Shown: positions 48,001 through 61,222, counted from the stretch's first letter. The stretch is DNA of 64,000 nucleotides from Viscum album (GCA_963277665.1 OY728125.1:1715804889-1715868888); one strand, 5' to 3'. The notes: a model not told the origin generated them from the sequence alone. Numbers and translations are program-made.

Positions 48001-49299
48001 TAATAATAAATTTCTTAATCTAATCTAAGTGGACCAAATAGGATCATATTTTATTCATATGGTTCTTTTGGTTGAATTAAACTTATCCAATAGAATTAGG
48101 ACATGTGTTAGGGTACTTATAATAACATTTTTACCCTTAATTACCCTATTTACTTTTAACCGTGGTAAATAAAAGTAAAAAGTTACAATTCACAAAAAAT
48201 TATTTTCATATTATTGAACCAAATTTTAATTACTTTTTTCAACTATGTCTCTTATATTTTTGAAATTCGACTCATAGAAGCGGTAAAATAATGTTTTATG
48301 CAAATTTGAAAATACTCTTAGAAGGTGGGTAAAAAACGTTAACAAGTTCAAAAAAAATTATACATCTAATTTTATTATTAAATGACTCCAGTGAATTAAA
48401 TTTAACTTATATAGGTATTATATATCTATTTTTGCTTTAAATAAATTTAAATAAAATAAATAATTACTTAAATAAAAAGTCAGTTTCAAATAATAACGTA
48501 GTGTTTTTCACTATTCATCAAAAATTGAATGTTTTCAGAAAAATACCGAAAATTCATCCTAAGATAATTTTGATATTCTGAATTCTAAAATTAATTTTGT
48601 TTTAACAAATTCAAAATATCGAATTTTCATTTATTAATTTATAATTAATTCCCGTTGTCAAAACCAAAAGACGGGTTTTTAAAAAGTAAAAACTATCAAA
48701 AGATTGACTTGTGTTTATGTAAAATTTAAATGTAAAATTAGTTATAATGACCTAAATTGTATAAAATGATTAAAATATAATCTAATTGTACTTAAAAACC
48801 ATTCAAATTCATAATTTAACACTATAAATTATTTCTATTAAAAAATTTGTTTTCAATTAAAACCTGGTATTTTTCACAATTTTTCAAAATATGAAAGTTA
48901 TCATAAAAGTACCAATAATTTATCCAAACTAAATTTTTATGTCCCTATTCTAAATAAGAATTTAATTTCACTAAATTGAATATATGAAATTTTCAAATAT
49001 TGGTTTTAAAAAGGGTTCCCCATTAAAAGATGATAAAATTCCTTTTTTTTTTAAATATATCTTTTATATGAAAAAAAAATTTAATTTGTTCTTATATTAT
49101 GTATAAGAAACATATAATATGGATGTTAAAATTATATAGAGTATATAATATTCAAAATTTAGTTAATACTATTCATAACCGCTTTTTTTGAATGGCTATT
49201 TTGGTAAATTGTGGTGCGCTCGAACTCGGTGTTGCATGTAGCGCAGGCTATTGAATTATGTTAATGAGATAACGTACTAAGAAATCTTGGGGTGTTGCA
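45033..49299 (-). repeat. Element C 5' LTR (4.27 kb)
   Basis: Minus strand opens TGCAACACCCC (49299) and ends AGGCGTTCTA (45033). Same landmarks as the 3' copy: GC-rich boxes at 46826-46870 and 46629-46680, donor-like AGAGGTAA at 47037, TATA-like CTCTATAGAAGGG at 47208-47220, and U3 modules at about 48185, 48510, 48870 and 49160. Nothing coding. Confidence 0.92.
46629..46870 (-). promoter_or_regulatory. Two GC-rich boxes in element C 5' LTR
   Basis: Plus strand shows taatggagacggtaatctg then tacgcacgagcg at 46629-46680, and catgacgtggagacggtaag then gtacgcatg at 46826-46870. About 190 bp apart. Confidence 0.8.
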
Positions 49300-50280
49300 A
49301 AAACCATTATGTAAATATTATAGAATCTCAGTTACTTTATATAAATGTAGGGAACTATCTCCACATGTATATCCAATGCCCTCCATGAAATTGTTATCAC
49401 AGACAATCTATTTACCTTATTCACATAACAATGTATTGGATACACTATTTTTGGTCTTAGAATATTCACTCAAACTAATGAGTTTACCCATAAGATTATT
49501 GTAAAATATCAAATGGATTCAAAGAACCAACTATCTAAGAATAATTTTGAGTGTGCTTTTCACAAGTTGATTGCATGTGGGATCCTATTCTCAATCACTT
49601 AAGAATATCGTGAGGAGGGAATCATATTGGCTCTTGTAGGATGTTATGAGGTGCTTTGTTTTCTCTAGAAAATGGGAGCCTTCTAAAAATATCTCTATAC
49701 CATGATATTAATTAGGTTTCTCATTATTTTTAAGAGTATTCCACTACCAATGCCTCTAATAATAATGCCATGTCGTATCTCTATGAAATATTCCAAGTCA
49801 AGAATACTATATTACACCCAAATATTGCATGTTTCTCAAGTATATGCCAATTTTTGTGGAATATTTTTTTAATTGATTTTTTAATGTACTCTTCTCATTT
49901 TCATGGTATAATGGTCACATTATTCATTTATTCATGAATTATCAGACTCTGAAACATTGTTCTCATTAGACCGAATTCTCAACCATTGAAATATTTTCAT
50001 TAAGGGAAATTTTATTTTCATTCATGACGTCATAGCCTCATCGCCTCATTATCTTGGACTCAATATCACATTAACATAGCTATCTGATCTCGGATCGATA
50101 GTGGCAGTCATGGTATCAGACTCCAGTATACTTCTCTCTATCAATGAGACCCAGGAGGTTGAAGACAATGAGTTTATTTAAACTTGCTTGGTGTGAGAAA
50201 TTGAATAGTCCATATGTACAAGATCAAAATGACATAATATGTTTGTAACTTTTTTATGAAATGGAATGGTTGTCCACTCA
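49300..50280. other. Unassigned sequence right of element C
   Basis: Should begin with the rest of the element G 5' LTR (U3), because C is flanked by matching 5-mers here and at 35472. A lone TGGTATCAGA at about 50114 resembles a plus-strand primer-binding site, but no LTR end or gag could be paired with it. No protein domain. Confidence 0.35.
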
Positions 50281-50308
50281 TGTTTGCCCACATCAATTGA
50301 TGGTGAGT

Positions 50309-50602
50309 TTAGGAACTCAATAAAAATTCATATTGTTCCTCTACCTGTTGTCTTTGGAAGGGGGGATCAACACCCACATACACCACACTGAATGGCACAT
50401 GGGCCACACAATACTTACACTGGACCACCTGTAACAAATCCCATTCCACAGGAGCAATGCATGTGCTCCTATGGGCATATATAGGACCCACTGATACATT
50501 GTTTCTTATGGGATTACTAGGATAAATCTCATTCATTGGTCTAGCAGGCATTCGACATGTGTATTGTTTGATTTTTCTAAGAGATCTTCTCGGGTTGGAC
50601 AA
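50309..50602 (-). other. Unidentified open frame of 97 codons
   Basis: A minus-strand frame free of stops, ending near VGVDPPFQRQQVEEQYEFLL, in a local G+C rich patch. It includes VQCKYCVAH, which recalls a BED-type zinc finger start, but the rest of such a finger is absent. The plus strand is also open over about 200 bases. I cannot assign a function. It may be a captured gene fragment or chance in a richer patch. Confidence 0.25.
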
Positions 50603-53196
50603 TTTTTTTATGTAAACCTCTATAAAAAGTGTTTTAAATTATTCTCATTACCCATAGGACAATATTCTAAATATCCATAAACAAATTCGAATACATATAC
50701 ATAACAATCCTTCTTGATCTCCTCTTCTTATTCAAATAATCTTCCTTAAAATGTAAATACATTTCACATGTAATTCAATAAGCTCCTCCTGAAATGGTAA
50801 AATATTTAATAGAATACTTCCAATTATTATTCTCCTCTAAATAGTTTTGAAATCAATTTCTAATCCTTTACAAATTTATTAGAAATAAAATATCAGTTCA
50901 ACAATAATCACATTTAGAAGGAAAATTGTCCATGTGTGACATCCAATTCCATTAAGCTTGACCATAAAAATTCTAACATAATCACCAATTATGACTATAA
51001 ACATACCAAAGACATATTGAAACTTCATCGAAAAAAATGAAACACCATTCTCATCAATGAACTCTTTAATGGGATGATATTATGTAAATATCAAAACCAA
51101 TAGAAGATTCTTTTGTTATAAAATAACCAATTAAGTGATCCATGGTTGAGAAGAGTAGAGTCTTGGTGGCATTAAGATGTTCAAGGATTAAAAAAGGTAA
51201 TATTAGAGGGGAACACCCACATTCTGGAATGTATTAATATAATCAAGCTCTATAATTACCATTTCTGGATATAATATAATTATTATGAATTTAAAAAATC
51301 GTGAGGTTGAGTTTTGATTATATGAGATATCAAAGTAGATGAACCTAAGGATTTGAGTTAGTATATTAGTATTATAATACCATTATATAGATTTGATTAT
51401 AAAATTCACATTATGTTACCTAAGATAGTGGGGAACCCGAAAGATACAGTGGGTTTAGAAGTATAAGTGACTCATTATGGAAGGAGTTTGCCATGAAGTA
51501 AGATTTGGATTCCTTACATGTTTCTTATACATTTGAGATAACAGAATTATCAAAAGTAAATGGGTAACTTTGAGAAAAATGATTTATCATATAAAGGTGT
51601 AATAAAATGGAAGAGTATAATAAAGGTTTTATTTTTAAAGGGATTTCAACAGTCGTAATGTGTGGAGTTCTTGAAAATTTTCTCAACAATTTTTAACCAC
51701 ATTATAAATCTAATGGTTTTCATGTATTTTTTTATATAACAAACTGATATCAATAATTTGATAATATGTGCATATTTTGAGGAATAAATATATATGGGGT
51801 ATTTAAAAGGTTCCATATTGAAATAGAGTGAGGGACTATTGTGAATGTTAAAGAGAATTCATAACTGATTTAAGTTGGAAACAAGGTAGTGGAATAATAA
51901 CATTGATAACATTAGGATGGAATATATTTTTTTCTATAGTAGTTTTGATCATTACACCTACTAGAAGGTATACAGTGAGGTGATTTTCCACATTATTCTA
52001 CACTAAATGAATGAATTATTCTTAGTTGGACCTATAATTGAAATTATGGAAGTGATAATGTTTTAAATTCACATAAGATTCTAGATGAAGGATAATAGTT
52101 TAATAAAATGGATGTTGGGAATGTGGATTAAAAGAGATACGAGTTTCAAAAAATTATTCTTATCTCAATGAGAGTACATACCTAAGGTTGTGGTGTTATT
52201 GGAATTAGAGAATCAATATCTCTGATCAATCCCCTCATTGATCACATAAAAATTTAAAATTTTATGTCACATAAAATGGATGAAAATACTTATTACATGG
52301 ATAAGGATTTATATGCATCAGTTATGAGAAGTATTATATAAAACATGGTTTGTATAAGGTCTTTTCTTACTCATGTGGTAGGTGTGGTTAATATGTTTAC
52401 AGAAAATCCATAAAGGGATCATTGGTAGAATTTTTAGTGAATATTTTACTATCTGAAATGAAAAATAGATCTATAAATATTTGTTGAAACAAAATATTCC
52501 TTTTTAGTATTTTTTATGTAGACTATAGTGGAGATAAAGATTATTATAAGTGAAGTATTAGCTTTCTGTTTATAGTTATATGTAGTGTTATGAGAATGAT
52601 ATAAATTTTACAACCTATATTTGTACTAACAACTATAAAAGATATTTATTTTTTAATTATATAAGTAAGGAAGGAGTTGGTGTGGTTATTTGATCTATTG
52701 GAGTAGATCTAAAGGAGGCATTAAATTGATATGTTGTATTATAACAACTAAAATTTGATACACTGGGCCAAAAACCCAACATTTCAGTCCCAGATGATGA
52801 ATATTCAACAAATGAAACACCTCATAGGGATGATCCAGAAAGATAGTGTGGTAGAAAAGAGGAAGGTATAAGGGAACTATAATTTGGATGTTATATTGTC
52901 TAAAGTTATAACTTGAGAAATTATTGATTATTTTTGTGATTTAGCACCACCTGGATAACTTGGGGGTCATAAGATCTCACAGTGTATGATACAGTGGAAG
53001 AGGGGAACTAATGAATGGATGTTTCATAATATGGAATAGATACATTGAGGACATGTTGATAAATCTTGGAAAATGGTTTTCAATTGGAATATTATAAGGC
53101 TTTTGTATGTGAAGAATAAATTTTTAGCTATGTTTTATAACTTCTAGTAAGGATTACCTACAAGAACAATATATAGAAACAAATGCAAGATGATAT
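50603..53196. other. Unassigned A+T rich stretch
   Basis: No open frame above 60 codons and no LTR end. A plus frame at about 52984-53030 reads IQWKRGTNEWMFHNME, faintly like a chromodomain, too weak to call. Probably an old repeat beyond recognition. Confidence 0.3.
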
Positions 53197-55862
53197 TGTA
53201 ATGAAGCAAACCCTAGTAACCTATAGCCAGTGTGCACTTTATTATATTGGTCATGATACAAGGCATCAATCCAGTAATTATTGATTAGTTAAGAAGTATT
53301 AAAAGAATATATACATACATGATTTCCATATTAAATTAAAAAAAAATAAAACATAACATAATAAAATTTATTTCATCCTTAAATATCATTTAAATATTTA
53401 TTCTTCATATAATGGGAAAAATAAAACATAATAATGGGTGAAATCAGATGATCAGTAATGGAAAGTGTAAAAAAAATCTATCAAGAGTAGATATTTCCTT
53501 AACAATATGGTATAGGGGATAATAAATACATATTCCATTTAATCAAAAACCTGAGCTTGAAAATGTATCCATGTAAAATCTAAGAATAAAAATCACATGA
53601 ATAATGAAAAATGAAATTGTAATTAAGGAAATCCATAATACTGGACATAATGATCTTATAATCAAGGATTTATATCAAGAAATAATTAACCTTATCATAA
53701 ATGCCATGATCCCAAAAATTTTAATGAATGGGTAGGTATAAAAAAATAACTAGTTTGGGAAACTGTTTATCTCAAGAGACCTATCAATGGATCAAAGGGA
53801 TATCTGTAACTAATTCCCATACATAACATACATACATACAATTAATTTTTCAAATATTTAATTAATAATATAATACATAATCAATATTCATTAACAATAA
53901 ATAAATATCCATATTGAATTAAGAATAAAGAACATCAATACTCTCCCAAGAATTGAAATAAATTTTATAATAGTATTCCTTCAACTAAAACCATATATTA
54001 GAATGGTATATGATTATGAAATAAAAATTATAAATGGTACAATGAATAAGGATATGAAGTATGAAGATAAATTCTATTTAATAATGGTGAGTGGTAGAGA
54101 ACATGACCACAAGAAAGTGAATGTTCTAAAAATATCATATAATACATAAATAAATAAAGAATGATAGAATACCATCAATTCATCATAAATCAAGGTTTTT
54201 AATAAAGTAAAATATTTTGATAATTAAGGAGTAAAATGGAAGAGAATATTTAAAAACAATTCTACTTAAATATTTCTTTATCTTTTCTAGAAAACAATGT
54301 TATAAATCAATTCAAAAATTATGTTAATTTTTTAAAAAAAATTATTTTTATTTTAATGTAAAAGTAATAATTCATGGAATAATAGAAAATGATTTTATTT
54401 TAAAAATCATTTAAATGTGTAGAATATTTTAAATACATAATAAAAAACTTTGATAATAGCAGATCCATTTGTGCCATATATGTTAAAATGAACGCTCCTT
54501 TCATACTTTGGTAAAGAAAGTCAAAAACAACATATTCAAGAAAAAAAATAAAAATATTCCTTTTAAACCATTATAAATAAATTCAATTATGATATAAAAT
54601 TATATTTAAAAATAAATTAAATGTACGTATAAAATTCCAAGAAATAATTTGAAAAATAAGGATATGGTAAAAAATATTCCCAACCTAAATGAGGAAATAC
54701 AGTTTGTTTTTCTTTAAAAAATTCACTTAATATTTTATTTTTAATGAGAGGAAAACTTGTATGAAAAGAATGGATACCCTATAAATAAATAGTGGGGATG
54801 AAAATATATTGGTTTGAAGAAGATATAAGACATATGATTATTCAAAATTAATTTCAAACATTAATAATGCCAAATATGTGTGATACTATAAAATACACAT
54901 TTAGAAATTCAATAAATTTTTAATCAAAACCCATTAAAAGATAAAACATGAATTTAAATATTAAGTAAAATGAATAATGATTAATTAATGATATAATATG
55001 TCAATGGGGTATAATATATACCTTATAAATAAAATTAGTTTCATAATATAAAATATGTCTCAATGGAGTGAAATTGAGTTGAAAATCCATTACCTTGGAT
55101 TCTAGCTTGGCCGTATAAATTATATGCTATTAATTAAATAATTTTTTAAGAACCATATTTACACACACACACATAGATATATATATATATATATCATTTT
55201 AAGGTCCTCTTATAACCATTTTACATTCATTTATTGAATATTTCTTTCTTATGTTGACCAATTAAGGTTATTCAACCATTTTCTCCAAAATTACATTAGT
55301 ATATTGACCATGGTTATGGGTGTTATAAAATAATGAAAAAATCTCAATAATATTATAAATTTAATGAATATATTTTTAATTCATTATATAAAATTTTATA
55401 ATAATTCATTCGAGGTGGAAAATAAAAATAAATAACATCTCTTGGTGGAGGTGGTAGTCCAGACATACACATGAGTGATGTTGTCATTTTACAACAGATA
55501 GGAGGGTAAGAAATTAAATGATATAATATATTACCATAATAATAATTATCTTAAAAATATAATATATATTCATAAATTAAATATTTATAACTATTCATGT
55601 GAAGTGATGATGAAAAATGAATTACACCGCAATGTGGATATGATAGTCGTTTCGAATGCAAGAGTGATATTTTAAATTTCCAAAGGATAGAAATGAGATA
55701 GAAAATGGATATAGAATTAATATAAATAAATATAAGTATATTAACCATTCTCATTTAATAACTTTTAATATGGTTATTAAATATTTGATGTATTTGTCCA
55801 TTATGCTATAGTTTCTTTAGAATAAATAGAATATATATTATAATTCAATCTCGGATGTCACA
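53197..55862 (-). repeat. Element D 3' LTR, short form (2.67 kb)
   Basis: Minus strand opens TGTGACATCC at 55862 and ends at 53197 near TACAATATC. It aligns with 60520-61222 at the U5 end. Two GC-rich boxes lie at 55610-55670 and 55437-55483. Only about 190 bp separate the first box from the LTR start, so the long U3, TATA context and donor-like site present in A, C, E and F are missing. A TATATATTC run at about 55830 might serve as TATA. A CA/TA repeat is at 55152-55194. Confidence 0.8.
55437..55670 (-). promoter_or_regulatory. Two GC-rich boxes in element D 3' LTR
   Basis: Diverged copies: gtggtagtccagacatacac at 55437-55483 and caatgtggatatgatagtcg at 55610-55670, about 175 bp apart. Confidence 0.55.
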
Positions 55863-55875
55863 TTATTCACCCCTT
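55863..55875 (-). other. Polypurine tract of element D
   Basis: Minus strand reads GAAGGGGTGAATAA before the LTR start. Confidence 0.7.
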
Positions 55876-57450
55876 CAAGAATTCAACCCTTAAATATCAA
55901 GAATATAAACTCATAAAAATATTTGGTTGATCTAAATCAAAAATTCATCAAGTTTCCACATTTCCTCTGGTATCTAATGACTTCCTAAAAATACCTTTAC
56001 CATCCAAGTTGTTCAATTTTTCATCACTTTTTCTTTAGTGTCGAAAATCTAGATAGGATATTCAGAATAAGATATAATGGACTCCAATTAAATTTTTTTA
56101 GAGGTGTGTATATGAATTGGGTTTATAATTTACATAGAAAATATTGAGATATTTATGGAATCATTATCTTTGTATAGGTTGGATGGAATTTTTAAACGGT
56201 AAGATACAATTCTAATTCCTTCCAAAATATCAAAAGACCCAATGTGACTATAAATTAGTTTCCCCTTATTTTATAACCTTATAACTACCATCCATAGTTA
56301 TACCTTTAATAAATAAAATATTCCCTGCTTAAATTTACATATCCTTCATTTATTTATTAGCATATATATTTTTCTTGATTTCCAATATATTGATATGAAT
56401 CAGAATATTTTTACATTTCATCAATCTATACCCAATATGTTCTTGGATGAGATGATTGTTTTCACTAACATCATCCTAACAAGTTTTTGTAAGAAATATA
56501 TTCCTATACAATCTATTATACAGTTTCATTTGAATGAAAAAATATAGGCTATTTTTATATGAAAATTCCACCAAAGGCAAATTATGATCCAACATACCTT
56601 GAAAGTCATGTGAGAATGACATTATTATGTCTAATGATTTATGAATAGTCCTTTTAGACTACCCATATTTCTGAGGTTAATAAGAAGTGTTCAAATATAG
56701 CTTGATGTCGAGTTCATTTTGAATACTTTTCGATAACTTCTTTGTAAACATTGGTTCATGACCATATACAATAGGAATTTATACACCATGAAGTCTCACA
56801 ACATTACTGAAATAAAGTCATGTGTGGTGTTAAAGAGGTAAATCCTCCCATATGATGAGTAAATTTGCATACATGGTAAGGTTATCAATAATAACCTATA
56901 AAAAATATTTTATTTTAGGATACATTGAAAATATAGTGATAAATTCTTTAATAATATTATCTCACTTCCAAATAGGAATAGTGTGAGGTTGCATGACACG
57001 TTTCAAATTTTTTCTCTCAAGATTTACCTATTGAATAAACAAGCCTCTTATTACATAGTAAATGCACTTCTTATTATCCAACCAAATAAATTCTCTTAAA
57101 ACCCCACACATCTTGGTGATAATAGGGTGTATAGATAAATTTAAGATATGAGATCCATCAAGTAACTGCCTCTATAGATTAGGTACTAATGGAATATATA
57201 GCCTCTTTTTGAATTTCAATAAATTATATTTATTAAGAATTTATTCCATATTCCCATTATTCATGAAATTAGATTTGTTTTATAAACTCTTATAATCATG
57301 CTATGACCTTTCAATATTATACTATAAAATTGGTTTAATCATCATTTTGAAAAAGTGTGATGTTTCCTCTTCCCTAATGTTTCCCATATACAACATTAAT
57401 AAACATGTGAATAATGTATCATTATCCATAAACATTTTATTCATAACACC
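55876..57450 (-). pseudogene. Element D integrase with chromodomain relic (decayed)
   Basis: Near the 3' end (about 55950-56020) a minus frame reads VKVFLGSH, stop, IPEEMWKLDEFLI, matching the VLWRNH..EEATWE..EF tail. The catalytic core is spread over 56200-57400 and broken by many stops; no convincing D,D,E set was found. Position between RNase H and the 3' LTR supports the call. Confidence 0.6.
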
Positions 57451-58720
57451 ATGATCATTCCTACTCAAGGCATCAACCACATTATTTTCCATCCTTGGAT
57501 TTAGTGTATCGTGAAATAATAATCCTTGAGTTTATCTATCCATCTCATTTGTATCATATTATATCTTCTTGTGAAAATATTTATTTTAAACTTGGTTGAT
57601 TTGTATCTATCTAAAATAATTCACAATGGAGATAATTCCTAGATATCTTCATCGAAACGTTTTTAGCTGTCAACTCAATATCATGGGATGGATAATTTTA
57701 TTCACGAATATTTAATTTTCAATATGTTTAGGAACAAGCTACACTATTACACATAATGACACAATGGAGTCATTTCTTCAACACATCTCTATATATCACA
57801 AACATATTTATTCCCAATGTTATTTTCAATATCAGTGCATTGAATAATATAATATTCAGTTATTAAAAACATTATATACATTCTTATGACTATATCAACA
57901 TAACCCCTTTGTAAAAAAATATGGTTAATTGTTCAGTTAATCATGAAAAATATTGAAATAAGTGATAATTGTAACCATATAATCTAAGGAAACTATGTAT
58001 CTGGACTATGTTTTTTAGTGTAGGACATTATTTGACAACCATTTAGTTGAAGGATCGATTAATATTCCATCTTTAGAGATAATATTCCCCAGAAAAAAAA
58101 CTTCTAAATGCAACAATTAAAACTTACTAAATTTCACATATAAATCATTCTCTTTACGAGTTTCAATAATGTTTCTCAAATAAATTTTATGATCTTTATG
58201 GATTTGCGAGTATACCAAAATATCATTGATAAATACCACAATGAAATTATCAATATTATATTTGAATAATTTATCCAGAAAATCCAGAATAAAAGAGGGT
58301 GCATTAGTCAATCCAAAGGGAATTATTAAAAATTAGCATGTCCATACCATATAAAAAATTCTATCCTTATAATATATTCCTTAAATATTCAAAATTAATT
58401 ATACAAAAAAAACTATTTGTATTTGATAAATATTGAGCGCTTTGAAGTTGATAAAACAAGTCACCAATATTAGGTATAAGATAATTATACTTTATAGTAA
58501 TGAAACCGATTTCCCTATATTCTATTCACAACTATATAGACCCACACTTTTTTAATAATAAAAAGAACTAAGGATCCCTAATGTGAAAAATTAAGTAGAA
58601 TTAACCCCTTATTACATAAATATGGTAGTTATTTCTTTAGTTCCTCTAATTCCACAATTTTCATTCTATAGGGATTCTTAGAGAATATCTTTTTATCTGG
58701 GAAATGTTTAATGTAAAACT
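57451..58720 (-). pseudogene. Element D reverse transcriptase and RNase H (decayed)
   Basis: RNase H ends at about 57458-57495 with NNVVDALSRNDH, nearly identical to the canonical end. RT is seen at 58117-58311 (minus): TNAPSFILDFLDKLFKY, then NFIVVFINDILVYSQIHKDH and NDLYVKFSKF, with FIDDIL changed to FINDIL. The remaining RT, 58320-58700, is fragmentary. Not functional. Confidence 0.8.
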
Positions 58721-59835
58721 CAACTTGATGCTCAGGAGTATATCCTGGTAAATTTTTATGAAACACATCAACATATTCTTAGAAATAGGAACATATTCTA
58801 TTCTAGGGTTACCTTTCCCATCCAAAGGATATTTCTTCTCTTATTCTACCAAAATTTCATTAAGGTGATCCACAAGAGGTGGATCTAGAAATTATTTAGA
58901 CAATAAAGTATCCCTTTAAATACTAGGAACTACATACCTCCTTCATGAATCATAATATCCTTTCATTGTAAATAAATTTACACATTATTCATTAAAATAG
59001 AATCTATAAAAAGTAGTATATAAATTTCATACATAGGTATAATAACCAACATTGAATATAGGGTATTTTATTCGTCATATTTAGAATAATGAAATATCCT
59101 TTTTGTAATAAGATTTCCACTTGGATTATTGATTGATAACTCCATTTTTAAAGTGATAAGGAATTACTTGACATTATGGGAAAACAAGGATGATATAAAA
59201 GAGACTAAATATGTATAATAAAATAAATAATTAGCTAAATTTTAGTTTATGAATAGTGTACCCATCACCACATTTTTAATAACTTCAAAATTTGTTTTAG
59301 GAATTTCATAATTGTGGACTTTTTCTAAGTCCAATTATGGTGTAGGATATGTTGGTTATTTGGGAATTGATTTGAATAACTCCCCATCTTGAAAAAGTTA
59401 AATTAATGAATAATATTGGTTTCTTTCTTTCTCATGGATTCATGACCCAGATGGACCTGATTTATGTACTTGTAACCCTCATACACATTAGGAATTTTCC
59501 ATGATATTTAATTTTACAATTATGAATTTTTAAAAATCCATTAATTCTGTTATTCTTCTTAGATTTATTTATTTTTTCCTTAGTCATCAACTAATATATT
59601 CTTTTATTAACATCCCTTAAAGATATTAAACCTATAAAATCATTTTTATGCCTTGATAGAACATGATAATGTAGCATCATATGATAAAAATGTGTTGAAG
59701 ACCATTCTCATTTGATTTTTAGGATTAATACCATAAATTAATTAGTCAATCTTACTCTCTAATTATATATGTAATCTATTTTATGCCTTTACAATATTTT
59801 GAAATTGGTATCATAGTCTACAACACTCTACTCTT
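58721..59835 (-). pseudogene. Element D protease and gag-protease linker (unreadable)
   Basis: By order this stretch should hold the zinc knuckle and retropepsin. No intact motif could be found in any minus frame; it is assigned only by position between gag (59840-60115) and RT. Confidence 0.35.
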
Positions 59836-60120
59836 CCTTATGATTTAAGTTGAGGTACTTTCTATTATTTTTAAGTCATTTATCTGAAGGAAAATATTTC
59901 TTTATTATTATCACTTTAAAAGTTCTATATTTTATACTTTCTATTTCATCGTATTCATTAGTATTGTAGAATAATGAACACTACTGATCAGTATCTCCCT
60001 TTAAAAAGTATACATCCAAAATTATATTTTCATTTCTATTACTTCCTAATCCCAAAAATATAATTTCAATGGACTTTATCCATTTCTTAACTACCAATGG
60101 ATTAATAGTTCCATTAAAGG
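59836..60120 (-). pseudogene. Element D gag core (decayed)
   Basis: Minus frame reads GTINPLVVKKWIKSIEIIFL, then GLGSNRNENIILDVYFLKGDT and, after one stop, KVIIIKKYFPSDK. It matches the gag domain signature (DPLVAEEWL..MEKIFE.L, ATY.LKGEA, EFLEKYFP). Confidence 0.75.
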
Positions 60121-60506
60121 ATGGAGGCTTATTTTGAATAAATAGACCCAACATAGGTTTATTATGATATTAAATAGTAGGTTTATCTATATGAGTAATG
60201 CTATTTGTCATAACCTAGTTTAATTACCTTAAAATGGCCTTGATCTTCTCTGTCCGAACACTAAATTTATTGAATTTCTCATAAGTGAAATTCCTACATT
60301 GGCAACAACTGTTAACATGATTTCCTTTTCTTACACAAAGATCTATTTCTAAACAATTGATCATGCATAAATATTTCATAAGATCATGAATATTGATCCG
60401 TAATGTAAAATTACTAAAATATATTAAAATTCTTGTGGTATATCTCAATGAAATTAAATAACATGGTTATTCTAAAATATAGATCCCAATGGTATTACTG
60501 AACTTC
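60121..60506 (-). other. Element D leader
   Basis: Between gag and the primer-binding site. The open frame 60224-60448 has a CCQC string but sits upstream of gag and matches nothing; it is likely chance. Confidence 0.4.
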
Positions 60507-60517
60507 CTTTGATACCA
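60507..60517 (-). other. Primer-binding site of element D
   Basis: Minus strand reads TGGTATCAAAG, one G to A change from the standard site, two bases from the LTR end. Confidence 0.8.
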
Positions 60518-60519
60518 TC

Positions 60520-61222
60520 TGTAAATACCCCACCTCCAGTACCCAAGTACCACAGTCTAATTTTTTTACATTGGTAAAAGATACAATGGATAAAAATATG
60601 AAGTGATGATTAGTATAACAATCATGGGATACTTAATACAAACATGATTTCCATATTACTTTGTAAAAATAAAAAATATCATGATAAAAATTAATTCACC
60701 CTTGAATATCCTTCAAATATACCTTCTTCAAATCCCAATGAAAAGGAAACAAAAACCGGTGATCTCATATTTTATTAAGGGAAATCATATAATAGAACCT
60801 ATCATGTGTAGATTGTGCATTATCAATATCAAAATGTGTTTAATAAATGTATATTCCTTTTAAAGAAAATCCTGAGAATTATAATCTATCAATGAAAAAT
60901 ATCAACATAATGATAACATGGATAATAATAAATGAAATTTTAATAATGGAAATGTATAATTTTGGAAGTCATGATATTATCATCAAATCCTCATTCCAAT
61001 ACATCATAAACCTTAACATCAAGGATTTGTGCCTAGACATTTCAATGAATGGGTAGGTATACACCAAATACAAAACAAATTTAGGAAACTATTTATGTCA
61101 TGATATATATTTATGTTCAAAGAGTATATCGATAGCTGGGCCCTATCCATTACATACATTTGTCCAATGAATTCCTCATATATATTTGTTTGGAAAAAAT
61201 GATACTTTTTCCAAAGGATAGG
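60520..61222 (-). repeat. Element D 5' LTR, U5 end only
   Basis: Left edge TGTAAATACCCC aligns with TGTAATGAAGC at 53197. Homology continues through a shared ATATTGGT/ACATTGGT segment. Interrupted by LTR E at 61223. Confidence 0.75.

Larger units (their letters stand above)
35477..49299 (-). mobile_element. Element C: gag-only (non-autonomous) relative of the chromoviruses, minus strand
   Basis: Two 4.26-kb LTRs (35477-39736 and 45033-49299) in minus orientation, more alike than those of A or F. Flanking 5-mers are AAAAT (35472-35476) and AAAAC (49300-49304), a target duplication with one transition. The interior is 5.3 kb, of which 2.9 kb is a later solo LTR. What remains (about 2.4 kb) has a primer-binding site, a leader, the zinc knuckles of gag and noncoding sequence, but no protease, RT or integrase. 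It probably relied on an autonomous relative with similar LTRs. Confidence 0.85.
53197..61222 (-). mobile_element. Element D: Ty3/gypsy chromovirus, minus strand, cut by LTR E
   Basis: 3' LTR at 53197-55862, interior 55863-60519 with chromodomain, integrase, RNase H, RT, protease and gag relics in minus order, and the start of a 5' LTR at 60520-61222, where LTR E is inserted. The rest of the 5' LTR lies beyond the window. Among the most A+T rich elements here. Related to A, C, E and F through the GC-rich boxes and the LTR ends. Confidence 0.85.

Noticed and set aside
50104..50125. Primer-binding site of another plus-strand element
   Set aside because: The 10-base match could be chance; no LTR end or gag could be paired with it.
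52984..53030. Chromodomain remnant on the plus strand
   Set aside because: Only a handful of residues agree and no integrase precedes it; below the level needed for a call.
60224..60448. A zinc-finger gene (CCQC string)
   Set aside because: It is in the element D leader, upstream of gag, without a full CCHC pattern.
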